A stretch of DNA of 64,000 bases from an uncultured Latescibacterota bacterium (lineage in GTDB: Bacteria; Latescibacterota; UBA2968; UBA8231): NCBI GenBank assembly GCA_958295495.1, contig OY282352.1:3412548-3476547 (forward strand), read 5' to 3'. Numbering within the stretch: the stretch's first letter is position 1; the number at the start of each line of letters is the position of its first letter. The position numbers and the translations under genes are program-made. This document shows, piece after piece, positions 50,267 to 59,583 of this stretch. A model generated the notes under the pieces. It saw only the letters and a list, made by a program, of their open reading frames with translations. It searched no databases and was not told the origin of the DNA.

Positions 50267-53200
50267 TTAGCTCACCACAACGGGGCCTTGCTCGACCTGT
50301 TTGAGCAAGGCCCGTTCAGTCTCGCTGAGCCAATCCTTGACGTCTTCCGGCGTGCGCAGCGTGGTGCTACGGAGCTTGAAATGGTGGGTTTTCGGCTCGA
50401 CCTGTTTGTCGGCTCTGATGCGGGCGTCCGCAAAAAGCTGCGGCAAGGCCGCCGTGCGGGTTCGCCAATCATCGAGTGAGATCCGCCCGAGGGATGCCAG
50501 CACTTCCTGTTCGGTGCCAGTTGCGCCCTTGGTGACCTTCTCGATATGCAAATCCTCAAGAATTCGGTCGCGGTCGGGCTGCTCAATCTCCCGCCAACTC
50601 TCGGCGGATTCTAGTTGTTTCAGTTCCTCGTCATAGGTTGTGGAGAAGCCTGTCTCAGCTTCTACTAGGGCAGTACGTAGCGCGTCCGCCAGCATCCTAG
50701 TGAGATCAGGTACGGGGTCCGAATCGGCGAGCAGACTGCGGTTGGCCAAAATGGCTTCGATCTGCGGCTGCGTCACCGATGCCACATCTAGTTCTTTTGT
50801 ATGGCTGGCTAAGGACCGCAAGCGTTTGTACGCGGGGAAGCGCTTTTCGGCCAGATCGCCTGCCCTAGTCCAATCTTTAACGTTCTTTTGGAGTTCGTCG
50901 TACCGATTCAGGATGCCGACCAGTTGCTCGTTGCCGGCAAGGGATTGAAGGGCTCGCAGATGGCTGGTGTCAGGGCGTTCGGGCAAGGGCGCATCACCGC
51001 CGGCCCTCTGGGCGAGTGTGTCGAACTTGGCCAAGAATTCCCCAGCAGCCATAGCCTCTTCGTTGGGCTTGCAGGTGACCCCAGCGCTCTGGAACAATTT
51101 GCGTACCTTGATGCGCTGGCGGGTATCGATCGTGGCGCTCTCGATCCGAAAATCGGTGACCGACACTTTCGCTTGGTCGAGCTCCCCCGGCCTGAGCGGC
51201 GTACCGTTGGCGGTCACCCGCAAATGACCGGCTCCAAACAAGCTGATGAGAGCCGCGTCGATCGCATCGCGGGGCCAGCCGTAAGGCGGAGCCGAGAAAT
51301 GGTCGCGTACCTCTTTGCCCTTCTTGCCGGAACCTACGAAAGACAGGACCTCGGAGCAGACCCGGTGATCTTCGGTCTTGCCGTTGTAATCCAGTACTTC
51401 TAGAGGGTGCTCAGCACCTCTTCGGGCGCGTTCGATCACCTTAGACCAACGGTCATCATCGGCATCCCTGAAGTCGTAGAAGAGGCGGTCCAAGGAGGCG
51501 TTAGCTGCCTCCCTGATCTTGTCCTGCAAGGTGGCACCCAACCGTTCGGAGCCGCCACCCTGATAGACTTTCGCCTCGCCGACGATTGCAGCCACCAAGC
51601 TCCGCTGGCTGTTGGCGGCCTCGGTCCGCCGGGTCTCCATGCCTTGGCGGGCCTCAATACCTTCCGGAGTCGAAGGCGCACCTTTGTATTCGAGCGTCTC
51701 ATTCGCCGCAGCTTGGGCGGCGACCACGCGGGCCAAGTCATCGGCGCGAGACTTGGGCAGGAATACATGGATGACTGGGCTGTCGGAACCATCGGCACGC
51801 GCATCAGCAACGACGCTTCTCTCGTCTGCTCCCCAACCATCGCGAACCCAGACGGGTATCTCATGCGGTTCCGCCCCGAAGTGCAAGGCGAGCTTTCTGG
51901 GCTCCTTGCACCTGCCCTGCAGTAGCCTCACGGAGTTGATCCCCTCCTGAACCGCCGCCCCCAGCAACTGGACGCGCTTACTGCTCATTTGCGTGAGGTC
52001 GTTGACGAGCCTTGCCTGCCGGTTGCGAAACTCGTTCTCCCACTCGCTGCTCTCGCGCGTCTGCAAACTGTATTCGTCATCGAGCTTCATCAGTGTACCA
52101 GCGGTGGTCAGTTCATTCAGCAACTCCGGAAGCTGACCCCGCAGCATCGCGCCATCCTGGGCCAAATCCCTGACCAGCAGATCCGCCAAGGTTTCCTCGG
52201 TTGCGCGAACACCGATGTCGATACCGGCTTCCCGGGGCAGCTTGCGGATGAGGAAGACCAAGGAGCACAGACGCAATTTGAGACGCCCATCGGGGGTGCC
52301 GTCGTCCTGCTTGAAGATGGTCTCGTTTACCTCGCGTAGCAGTACGCCGCTTCGCAGCAGGTTGGGAGAGATTTCCTCGAATAGGAAGTCGGCCGGAACG
52401 ACCGTGCCGACTGGATCGGCGGCGGTGTATCGGATCGCGTCATATACGATGCGCAGTTGCGTACGAAGCTGTCCGGCGGTGCCCGCCCGATCGACCGCAC
52501 GCAGCGTATGCTCCCAGAAACGTCGTCGCACTGGGAGCAGCGGGTAATCCTCCACGAGTACCGCCTCGTCCTCGCTACGAGGGCCGATCCGAGTGCTAAC
52601 CAAGTGGCGATTGATCTCGCCGGTGTTGTCGTCCAGCGTCGATTTGACAGCGTTGGTGTGGTCCGGGCGTTTTGCCAGCACGACTCGCCGGGTGACCGCT
52701 TCGACATCGGTGTCGGAGAGCTCGACGTTGATCGTGAATCGGCCTTGGAGACGTTGCAGGGCCGGCGTACTGGAGAGCGCCGTCTGTCCGGTGCCAAGCA
52801 GCAGCAGGCGGTCGCCGAAGCGTTTGCTACAAGCCTCCACCACCTCCTGCACCGCATAGGAACGGCTACTGTCCTCACCGATGTACTGCTGCACCTCGTC
52901 GAGGATTATGACGGTGCAGGGTAACTCACCCTCGGGTGCCAAGGTGTCCTGTAAAGTGGTGACGAATTCGTCGGTGGTGATATCCTTCGGTTTTGGAAAT
53001 TGGGCACGCAGTGCAGCCCTAGCGTCCCTCTCGCTGCCCGCAAAATCGGGATCAGCCGCGAGCAGGGCTCTGGCGATGCGCGGACTCACGTAGAGATCGT
53101 TCAACTCGCGCCGAAAGTCACGGCCTTCCACCTCAACCGCGATGCGGACCGGATCGTAAATGTCGTTTTTCCTGAGCCAGAGGCAGAATTGCGCCTGCGG

Positions 53201-53695
53201 GAAGCTCTCGGGGAGATCCGCGGATTTGAATACGATGCCAAGTAGCGCGAGCCTCACGCTGTCACCAGTGCCAGCACCGGGCGTACCTGCGGCAGCGTGA
53301 AGCCCACAGGAGCGCCGACCGAGAGTCGCTAGCTCTGTGAACAGTTCAGTCACGTCGTCCGGCAACCGTGCAAGCCCTCGGGCACTGGCACCATCTTCCG
53401 GAAAATGGTAGTCAATCCACAGAAAGCGCAGCATCTTCGCCAAGTGCGATTTGCCGCTGCCAAAGAATCCGCTCACCCAAGCCGCCGGCTGCTCGGGCTG
53501 GCCTTGGTTGCTGAGGTAGGAATCGAGGATGCGGACGAGCCCCCTCTGGTACTCACCTTCGCAGACGAAGTGCTCAAGCTCAAAACGCAAGGTGCGGCGT
53601 TCGTCCTCGTCTAAGGCGTCTGTCATCGTGGCAACGCCGTTGTTCAGCAGCGTGATCTCGCTGGGGTCTCGTTGGTAGATTTCCCGATTTTTCAT
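50267..53695 (-). CDS. brxC: BREX P-loop ATPase BrxC
   Basis: A DUF499-type/AAA ATPase of 1,142 residues. The Walker A motif SGFFGSGKSHLAKML is near residue 74 and the Walker B region TVIILDEVQQYIGED near 260. A long helical C-terminus includes coiled-coil stretches. BrxC is the central ATPase of BREX and is needed for both modification and exclusion. The open frame begins at 53752, but ATG 53695 (MKNREIYQRDP) is the family start and overlaps the brxB stop by four bases. Confidence 0.93.
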   Translation of the reverse strand: MKNREIYQRDPSEITLLNNGVATMTDALDEDERRTLRFELEHFVCEGEYQRGLVRILDSYLSNQGQPEQPAAWVSGFFGSGKSHLAKMLRFLWIDYHFPEDGASARGLARLPDDVTELFTELATLGRRSCGLHAAAGTPGAGTGDSVRLALLGIVFKSADLPESFPQAQFCLWLRKNDIYDPVRIAVEVEGRDFRRELNDLYVSPRIARALLAADPDFAGSERDARAALRAQFPKPKDITTDEFVTTLQDTLAPEGELPCTVIILDEVQQYIGEDSSRSYAVQEVVEACSKRFGDRLLLLGTGQTALSSTPALQRLQGRFTINVELSDTDVEAVTRRVVLAKRPDHTNAVKSTLDDNTGEINRHLVSTRIGPRSEDEAVLVEDYPLLPVRRRFWEHTLRAVDRAGTAGQLRTQLRIVYDAIRYTAADPVGTVVPADFLFEEISPNLLRSGVLLREVNETIFKQDDGTPDGRLKLRLCSLVFLIRKLPREAGIDIGVRATEETLADLLVRDLAQDGAMLRGQLPELLNELTTAGTLMKLDDEYSLQTRESSEWENEFRNRQARLVNDLTQMSSKRVQLLGAAVQEGINSVRLLQGRCKEPRKLALHFGAEPHEIPVWVRDGWGADERSVVADARADGSDSPVIHVFLPKSRADDLARVVAAQAAANETLEYKGAPSTPEGIEARQGMETRRTEAANSQRSLVAAIVGEAKVYQGGGSERLGATLQDKIREAANASLDRLFYDFRDADDDRWSKVIERARRGAEHPLEVLDYNGKTEDHRVCSEVLSFVGSGKKGKEVRDHFSAPPYGWPRDAIDAALISLFGAGHLRVTANGTPLRPGELDQAKVSVTDFRIESATIDTRQRIKVRKLFQSAGVTCKPNEEAMAAGEFLAKFDTLAQRAGGDAPLPERPDTSHLRALQSLAGNEQLVGILNRYDELQKNVKDWTRAGDLAEKRFPAYKRLRSLASHTKELDVASVTQPQIEAILANRSLLADSDPVPDLTRMLADALRTALVEAETGFSTTYDEELKQLESAESWREIEQPDRDRILEDLHIEKVTKGATGTEQEVLASLGRISLDDWRTRTAALPQLFADARIRADKQVEPKTHHFKLRSTTLRTPEDVKDWLSETERALLKQVEQGPVVVS

Positions 53696-54261
53696 ACCGC
53701 GTATACCCCTTGATCCTCGTGCAGCGTGATCGGAACTGCGAGATAGTTCCACCCGTCCCGCGCATCCATCAGTCGATAGTTGCTGTTCTCGTACTCCCCG
53801 GGAAAGAACACCACCACGCGCCCCCGGATATCCAGTTCGATCGCCTCCATGAGTTCCGACACGCGAACAAATCCGAACAGCGAAGCCACGCCGTAGATGC
53901 TGACCACCGCGTTTTTATCGGCCTCTGGAGCTGTCAGGACATCCCGGACGCGCTCGGCCACATGCTCCAGAAAATCGGGTTCCAGCTTGAGCTCCAGATC
54001 CTCCGGTGATTCAAAATAGCTGTCGCGATACTCGGTGTCGGCCATCCACTGAGCGAAGACTTTGGTCAGGTCGCATTCAATCCAGCCGTGGCCTGCTTCC
54101 TTGGTCACCATCTCGAACAATTCCTTGCGCACCCGCAGGCGTTTTTCATCTGTCTTGTCATAGACGACGAAGATAACCCGTTGGGCACCGGACAAGTGCT
54201 TTTGCCAAGGCAACGCGATATAGCGCTTGTACCGCTCCACCAGTGTATCAATGCGACCCAT
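53692..54261 (-). CDS. brxB: BREX protein BrxB (DUF1788)
   Basis: The 189-residue BrxB. It has the DUF1788 N-terminus with YKRYIALPWQ and RVIFVVYDKTDEKRLRVRK, and the conserved C-terminal VVFFPGEYENSNYRLMDARD segment, which ends in the usual Asp/Trp-rich tail. BrxB is essential for type 1 BREX; its biochemical role is not settled. The start overlaps brxA by 14 bases and the end overlaps brxC by four. Confidence 0.93.
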   Translation of the reverse strand: MGRIDTLVERYKRYIALPWQKHLSGAQRVIFVVYDKTDEKRLRVRKELFEMVTKEAGHGWIECDLTKVFAQWMADTEYRDSYFESPEDLELKLEPDFLEHVAERVRDVLTAPEADKNAVVSIYGVASLFGFVRVSELMEAIELDIRGRVVVFFPGEYENSNYRLMDARDGWNYLAVPITLHEDQGVYAV

Positions 54262-55081
54262 GAATCACCTTCTGTTCTTGTTGGGTGACGTTGGCAAAAA
54301 ATGCCGGAAATGAGACTTCGACGATTGACCCCGCTTGCTTGAGTTCGAGTAGCCCCCGGGTCCGGGCAGCGGAGGCGGACTCCAGAAGTTCGTCCAGCGC
54401 GGTATCCAGAATAGCGACCCAAGAGGACTCAAATAGCCGCTGGCCCCGCCGGCCTACGGCAAACCCTAACAACAGGGCGTAGGCAGTTGCTGCCGGCGTT
54501 GTTTCCACCGGCTGCCTTACCTTGCGGCTTCGTCCGCGAAAGTGGCCGGACTGTGTCCACGAGGAAGAAGCGTTGCGCACCACCTTGTCCAGCGTGGCAG
54601 CACCGAAGCGATCACCAACTACTGCAGAAACGGCATCCAACATGGACTGCCGAGCGAACTCGTGGCTGTGGAGGGTATGAGTGACGGCCAATGCGGTCGC
54701 ACGAAGCAGCGGATCTCGAGCGAGGGCCAGCAACATGGCCATTAGTGGGCGGCTGTTCTCGTGACTGCTCCAGAGGTCTTTCAGTATCCGAAACAGAATC
54801 ACTCGGGGATCAAGGGCGTAGAGCTCGAGCAGATGTTGTAGAGAATGCTTGCGGTTTGCCGTTGTTCGCTTGCCCAAACAGTTTTCTTCCATTACGGCAG
54901 CCGTGTAGTCCGCACGGCTAGCATTACTTGGAACTGCATCTAGCAGCAGAGACAGCTCTTCGAGCATGATAGTGCGACTGCTGTGGGTGCCTCTCGCTCC
55001 CCGACGGAACCCCCAAGCCGTAGCCTGAGTATCTGTCAGCCGATCAATTTCGGCTTCAAAATTCAAGTAGGATATGCCCAT
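54248..55081 (-). CDS. brxA: BREX protein BrxA (DUF1819)
   Basis: First gene of the BREX operon, 277 residues, a small all-helical DNA-binding protein in studied systems. Recognisable are MEENCLGKRTTANRKHSL and YALDPRVILFRILKDLW, then VRQPVETTPAATAYALLLG. The ATG at 55081 is only eight bases after the predicted -10, so the transcript may be leaderless or the true start may be a little further down; the next methionine is in IMLEELSLL. Assignment by family resemblance is firm. Confidence 0.88.
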   Translation of the reverse strand: MGISYLNFEAEIDRLTDTQATAWGFRRGARGTHSSRTIMLEELSLLLDAVPSNASRADYTAAVMEENCLGKRTTANRKHSLQHLLELYALDPRVILFRILKDLWSSHENSRPLMAMLLALARDPLLRATALAVTHTLHSHEFARQSMLDAVSAVVGDRFGAATLDKVVRNASSSWTQSGHFRGRSRKVRQPVETTPAATAYALLLGFAVGRRGQRLFESSWVAILDTALDELLESASAARTRGLLELKQAGSIVEVSFPAFFANVTQQEQKVIHGSH

Positions 55082-55089
55082 AGTGGCAT

Positions 55090-55118
55090 ATAATAGCGAA
55101 AACCAAAATCTATGTCAA
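55090..55118 (-). promoter_or_regulatory. Promoter of the BREX operon
   Basis: Reading the minus strand, TTGACA (55118-55113) and TATTAT (55095-55090) are separated by exactly 17 bases. The start point would be within about 0-3 bases of the brxA ATG. The -35 lies at the edge of a transposon-like remnant. Confidence 0.7.
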
Positions 55119-55331
55119 TACCCCGTTATTTCACCGGCAAACCAGCCGGTGCAAGAATATCAAATAATCAAGTGGGGCTTCTATAAGCAACCCTACCGAC
55201 ACCGCTCCAGCAGCAGGACCTAGCCTAGTCCGGTCCCTTCCTAAGTGAACGACATCCCCGCGAAGGGCGGAATCTGTTAGATGTTTACGAGGGAACTCAC
55301 GGCGAGCGACAGTAACTAGGGGCAGAAACAT
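55113..55331 (-). mobile_element. Probable IS200/IS605-type right-end remnant (tnpB tail and 3' hairpin)
   Basis: On the minus strand, an open frame ends with PLVTVARREFPRKHL and SALRGDVVHLGRDRTRLG, the style of many TnpB C-terminal tails. It is followed by GAAGCCCC, an internal perfect hairpin (CACCGGC at 55132-55138 with GCCGGTG at 55145-55151), and GGGG then TATTGACA. The outer CCCC (55121-55124) and GGGG (55174-55177) pair. This layout matches the 3' end of IS200/IS605-family tnpB/omega-RNA units. The rest of tnpB is absent. The region 55332-55414 shows nothing else, and the whole gap (55082-55414) has no other gene. Confidence 0.45.
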
Positions 55332-55414
55332 ACCTGCGATGACTGTTCGGCGCTCCGCGTGTTGTACTTAAAGGAGGGTATCTAACGGGTAACGCGAATT
55401 TCTAGTTCGCCTCG

Positions 55415-56884
55415 CTACAGCTCCTTGCGGTAGCGCTGCGAGGGGATTTTTAGCTGGTCGCGGTATTTGGCCACGGTCCGCCGCGCAATTTTTAAGCCGT
55501 CCTTGCTCAACTCCTCGGCAATCTGTTGGTCCGACAGCGGCTGGGCCTTGTCCTCGTCGGCGACGAACTGGGAAATTTTCTCCTTCACCGAACGCACGGA
55601 CACGTCTTCGCCCTCGGCCGTGCTGAGCTTGTTGTCGAAAAAGTACTTCAGCTCAAAAACCCCGTGCGGCGTCTGCATGTACTTGCCGTTGCTGACGCGG
55701 CTAATCGTCGATACGTGCATTCCCACCGCGTCGGCCACGTCCTGCAAGACCAAGGGCCGCAACCGCGCTGGCCCCTCCTCAAAGAAGGGTAGCTGCGCCC
55801 GCAAAAGGTAGTTGGCTACCTTGAGCATGGTCGTGCGGCGCTGGTGGATGGCGTTGATGAACCAGTGGGCGTCGTTGAGATTCTTGGACACGTAGTCCTC
55901 AACCGCGGCCTTGCTGTTGCCACGGAAGTCGCTGAGCAGACGCTGGTACTCAGCATTGATCTTTAAGGACGGCATGGATCCATCGGCCAGCGACGCGACC
56001 CACTCCTCGCCAACCTGCTCGACGACCAAATCCGGCGTGATGTACGCGACCTCGGTATCCAGCGTCAAGAGCTTGTTGTAGTCGCTGCTCGCCGACAGGC
56101 CCGGATGCGACTGTAAGCGCTCGATCACCTGCAAAACCTTTTTGAGCTTCTCGTTGGAGATGTCCAAGGCGCGGGTGATTTGCCGCAGACGCCGCCGCGC
56201 CAGGTCCTCTAGGTGGTCGCGCACCACCTGCAAGGCCAGCTTGCTGAGCGGGTCGTCGCGCTGGCTCAACTGGATCATCAGACACTCGCGCAAGTCGCGC
56301 GCGCCGACCCCAGGCGGGTCAAAGGCCTGAATGACGCGCAACACCTTTTCCACGGCTGCGACTTTGATCGCTAGGTCATTGGCGATCTCGGCGAGCGAAC
56401 AGCCGACGTAACCGCGCTCATCGATATTGCCGATGATGTACTCGGCGATGGTGCGCTCTTCCGGCCCCAAATCGCCAATCTCACCTAGCTGATTGTACAG
56501 GTGCTCTAGGAGGGGCGGCATGGCGGTGATGCGATTTTCTTGGGGCTCGCGGTTGGTCTCCCAATTGGGATCGTATTCCGTGCGCTCGCTGTTGTACGCA
56601 CCCGCGTCGAACTGGTCGCCCAACAGCGCGTCCCAATTGACCTCCTCCATGTCCTCGGGCAGTTCTTCCTCCTCCTTGATCCCCTCCTCCCGCTCGAGCA
56701 ACTCCTCTTCCCCTTCTTCGCTCAACTCAACGACCTCTTCAAGTAAGGGGTTGAGTTCGAGCTGATGCTTGACCTCCTGCGCCAAATCCGGGCCCGACAT
56801 CTGCAACAGCCGCAGCGATTGGATGAGCTGGGGTGCCATCTTTTGCTGGAGGCGTACGCTGGTATTTTGCTCGGGACTAAACAT
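55415..56884 (-). CDS. rpoN: RNA polymerase sigma-54 factor
   Basis: Alternative sigma factor of 489 residues for enhancer-dependent promoters. Region I is Gln/Leu-rich (LRLQQKMAPQLIQSLRLLQM-like, here with VRLQQ), region II is acidic at about 50-75, and region III carries the core- and DNA-binding parts. The C-terminal RpoN box ARRTVAKYR is at about residues 467-475. It is the first gene after the BREX island; lptB follows downstream on the same strand after about 100 bases, a classic rpoN/lpt neighbourhood. Confidence 0.96.
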   Translation of the reverse strand: MFSPEQNTSVRLQQKMAPQLIQSLRLLQMSGPDLAQEVKHQLELNPLLEEVVELSEEGEEELLEREEGIKEEEELPEDMEEVNWDALLGDQFDAGAYNSERTEYDPNWETNREPQENRITAMPPLLEHLYNQLGEIGDLGPEERTIAEYIIGNIDERGYVGCSLAEIANDLAIKVAAVEKVLRVIQAFDPPGVGARDLRECLMIQLSQRDDPLSKLALQVVRDHLEDLARRRLRQITRALDISNEKLKKVLQVIERLQSHPGLSASSDYNKLLTLDTEVAYITPDLVVEQVGEEWVASLADGSMPSLKINAEYQRLLSDFRGNSKAAVEDYVSKNLNDAHWFINAIHQRRTTMLKVANYLLRAQLPFFEEGPARLRPLVLQDVADAVGMHVSTISRVSNGKYMQTPHGVFELKYFFDNKLSTAEGEDVSVRSVKEKISQFVADEDKAQPLSDQQIAEELSKDGLKIARRTVAKYRDQLKIPSQRYRKEL

Positions 56885-56987
56885 TGAATAAATTGTTGTA
56901 AATTAGTTACTTAATAAAAGTTATCCCGCCTGATAGTAGCTGTACAAACAAGCCCGTGCAACGAGAAAAGTCAAGATGCAAACGCAC

Positions 56988-57719
56988 CTACCTAGGGACC
57001 CGCCAACTAAAGCGCTCACCGAGATAGATCCGCCGCACCTGCTCGTTGGCAATTAGCTCCTCTGCCGTGCCCGCCGTTAAAATTTTGCCATCCACTAGGA
57101 TATAGGCGCGCTCGGCGATCTCCAAGGTCTCGCGCACGTTGTGATCGGTCATTAGCACGCCGAGGCCCCGGCCTCTTAGTTCGGCGATGATGTTCTGGAT
57201 GTCTTCTACTGTGCGCGGATCAATGCCGGCAAAAGGCTCGTCGAGAAGCATGTAGTGAGGCTCGCAGGCCAAGGCCCGCGCGATCTCGACCCGGCGCGTC
57301 TCACCACCCGAAAGCGTGTCGGCGCGCTGGTCGGCGCGCGCTAGCAAGTCCAGCTCGGTCAATAGCTGCCGTTGGCGCTCGACGATATGCACTTTGTTGA
57401 CCCCTTGCGCCTCCAAGACTGCGCGGATGTTGTCGGCCACGCTCAGCTTGCGAAAAATGGAGGTCTCCTGCGGCAGGTAGCCAATGCCCATCTGCGCGCG
57501 GCGATACATGGGCAGCCCGGTGATGTCCGCACCGTTGAGCAAGATGCAGCCCCCGTCCGGCGCGGCAAAGCCGACGATGCTGTGAAAGGTCGTGGTCTTG
57601 CCCGCGCCATTGGGACCCAACAGACCGACGACCTCCCCTTTCTCGACGCGGATGCTGACCTCGTCGACGACCGCCCGGCCCCCGTAGCGCTTGCTCAATG
57701 CGCGCGTTTCCAATGCCAT
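56988..57719 (-). CDS. lptB: LPS export ABC transporter ATPase LptB
   Basis: Cytoplasmic ATPase that drives LPS extraction from the inner membrane. It has 243 residues: Walker A GPNGAGKTTTF (about 35-45), Q-loop in YLPQETSIFRKLSV (the Leu-Pro-Gln-Glu block typical of LptB), signature LSGGETRRVEIARAL, and Walker B MLLDEPFAGIDP. The upstream frame extension to 57833 is out of family; ATG 57719 is right, one base after the neighbouring stop. The LptA/LptC-like gene upstream is its partner. Confidence 0.95.
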   Translation of the reverse strand: MALETRALSKRYGGRAVVDEVSIRVEKGEVVGLLGPNGAGKTTTFHSIVGFAAPDGGCILLNGADITGLPMYRRAQMGIGYLPQETSIFRKLSVADNIRAVLEAQGVNKVHIVERQRQLLTELDLLARADQRADTLSGGETRRVEIARALACEPHYMLLDEPFAGIDPRTVEDIQNIIAELRGRGLGVLMTDHNVRETLEIAERAYILVDGKILTAGTAEELIANEQVRRIYLGERFSWRVPR

Positions 57720-57720
57720 C

Positions 57721-59583
57721 TTACGGCTCTTCTGCGGGCGGATAGTACCGGCCTTCGATCTCCGGCCCGACTTGCACCTCGGCCAGCGACCCAGCGTCAA
57801 AGCGAATATCCAGCTCTTCGCCGCCGACCTCATTGACGGCGATCTCTTCGTCCTCTTGGAGCCGCGAGACCAACTCAGCCGCGCCCTTCACCAAGGCCCG
57901 GCGCAATCCCGTCGCGTCAAAGTACAGGGTCATCTGCTGCCCGCGAAAGCGATTTATTTCTTCGTTCCCAGCCCGGCGGTGCGTCACGTCGGCTTCGGCA
58001 CTCACTTCGACCCGCTCTAGGTCTCCGTCGGCCATAAAGACTTGCCCGCCTCGTCCCTCAATCCAGCTATGGCGATCGCCTACCTCAATTTGGCCGCTCA
58101 CTTGGCCGGGTATGGCGATCCACTCGACTCGGTTGTCCGCCAATGCGACGACCATGGAATCGGCCATCAGCCGACTGCGGTAGTCGCGCTCGCCGTCTTG
58201 CTCTTCCAACACCACGCGCTCGGCCACCAGCACCCGGGTTGAATCCGCTTCGTATGTACCGCGCTCGGCCGCGACCTCCAGCCCTTCGGTGCGCAGCGCA
58301 AAACCGCCGGTTCCGGCCAGCTGGCCCCGCACGAGATCGAAGCGCAACACAGGGGCGGCCAGCACGAGATCGCGCCGGCGCAGCGAGGGCGCACCTCGCA
58401 TCCACCCGGCCTCCTGCTCCAAGTCGAGAAAGAGCGAATCGCCGACGAGTGAGCCATCCAACTCGGGGGCGGTTAGGGCAATCGCGCCCTCGGCATGGAC
58501 TTGGCCGGCGCGCAGATAGCGGAGGGTTTGGGCCGTCAGTTTTCGCTCCCCGGCGCGCAAGATCGCCCCGCCCTGCGCCGCCAGCTCGCGTTTGGAGCGC
58601 GAATACGCCAACTGGCGCGCCTCAATCTGCCGCTCGCCCTGCACAAAGGTCGCTGGCTCTCCGCGGGCCTGCAACAGCGCGGCGCGGCGGTCGTCCTCTA
58701 TCTCTGCGGCCCGCAGCTCGGCCCCCTCTTCTCGGTAGCGGACCGCGCCCCGCGCCACTAGCCGCTGCTTTTCCGCATCCACCACGACCTCGCCGGCCGC
58801 AAACTGCGCCAGCGAATCGGCCCCTTTAACTCCTCCGCTGATGGCGAAGCGGCGGGCCTGTGGGAGGAACGTGGCGCGCGGCCCGGTCAATTGCACTCCG
58901 TCGTAGCGCACCTCCACGCTGTCGTAGGCTATTTCTTGCACGCCCTCGACGCGGCGACTTTCCTCGCGCTGGGCGCGCACCTCCACGACCGCGCCGTCCC
59001 GGCCGCGCCAGAGGCCCTCGACAGCTTCCAAGGACCACGCATCCACGGCGAAATTGCTCGTGAGATTGCGCCCCCACTCCCGTCCCTCGCCGACCTCCAC
59101 CCGCAACGCGCCCGGAATGCGCAACTGCTCGTGCGCGTTTTCCCACAACAGGGTATCGGCCTGCACCTCTAAACTGTCCCCGGCGCGCAAGACCACGCCG
59201 CCGGCCAAGCCAAAGCGATCTCGCTTGTGCTCTAGGACCAAGCGCTCGGCCCGGAGCGTCGAAACGGCCGCGGCACTGCGGAACGCGACCTCTACGCCGC
59301 CGGTAGCGACGACCTGCTCTGACTTGGAAAATTCGCGCAAAGAATCGGCGCGGATCTGGATGCGGTGGCCGGGGCGTCCTATCTCGATGTGCGCGTCCCA
59401 TGCTTCCCCATCGACCGCGGGGATTTGCAGCGGCTCTTCGGGCACTTCTCCCGCGCCGCAGGCCCAGAGCACAGCCCCGCAGCAACCAGCGCGAAAAAGC
59501 CGCGCTCCCCTTGGGAAAGCGCGGCCCTCTGCTCCGACTGTGCCGCCCACCGAACTAGGAGGCCGCGGCCTGCCTCTCCTCAT
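57721..59583 (-). CDS. LptC/LptA (OstA)-like LPS transport protein
   Basis: A long beta-rich protein (about 620 residues) directly upstream of lptB. A signal with a lipobox-like LWAC lies near residue 42 from this start. An LptC-like segment follows (IQIRADSLREFSKSEQVVATGGVEV, given here as a position, residues 75-100). Then come many OstA-type repeats such as AAERGTYEADS and RGQQMTLYFDATG. The bridging proteins of the Lpt machine are built from the same jellyroll. Length far exceeds LptA or LptC alone, so a fused LptC-LptA form is likely. The start is uncertain: ATG 59583 overlaps pyrG by 29 bases, and GTG 59550 is an alternative. Confidence 0.7.
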   Translation of the reverse strand: MRRGRPRPPSSVGGTVGAEGRAFPRGARLFRAGCCGAVLWACGAGEVPEEPLQIPAVDGEAWDAHIEIGRPGHRIQIRADSLREFSKSEQVVATGGVEVAFRSAAAVSTLRAERLVLEHKRDRFGLAGGVVLRAGDSLEVQADTLLWENAHEQLRIPGALRVEVGEGREWGRNLTSNFAVDAWSLEAVEGLWRGRDGAVVEVRAQREESRRVEGVQEIAYDSVEVRYDGVQLTGPRATFLPQARRFAISGGVKGADSLAQFAAGEVVVDAEKQRLVARGAVRYREEGAELRAAEIEDDRRAALLQARGEPATFVQGERQIEARQLAYSRSKRELAAQGGAILRAGERKLTAQTLRYLRAGQVHAEGAIALTAPELDGSLVGDSLFLDLEQEAGWMRGAPSLRRRDLVLAAPVLRFDLVRGQLAGTGGFALRTEGLEVAAERGTYEADSTRVLVAERVVLEEQDGERDYRSRLMADSMVVALADNRVEWIAIPGQVSGQIEVGDRHSWIEGRGGQVFMADGDLERVEVSAEADVTHRRAGNEEINRFRGQQMTLYFDATGLRRALVKGAAELVSRLQEDEEIAVNEVGGEELDIRFDAGSLAEVQVGPEIEGRYYPPAEEP

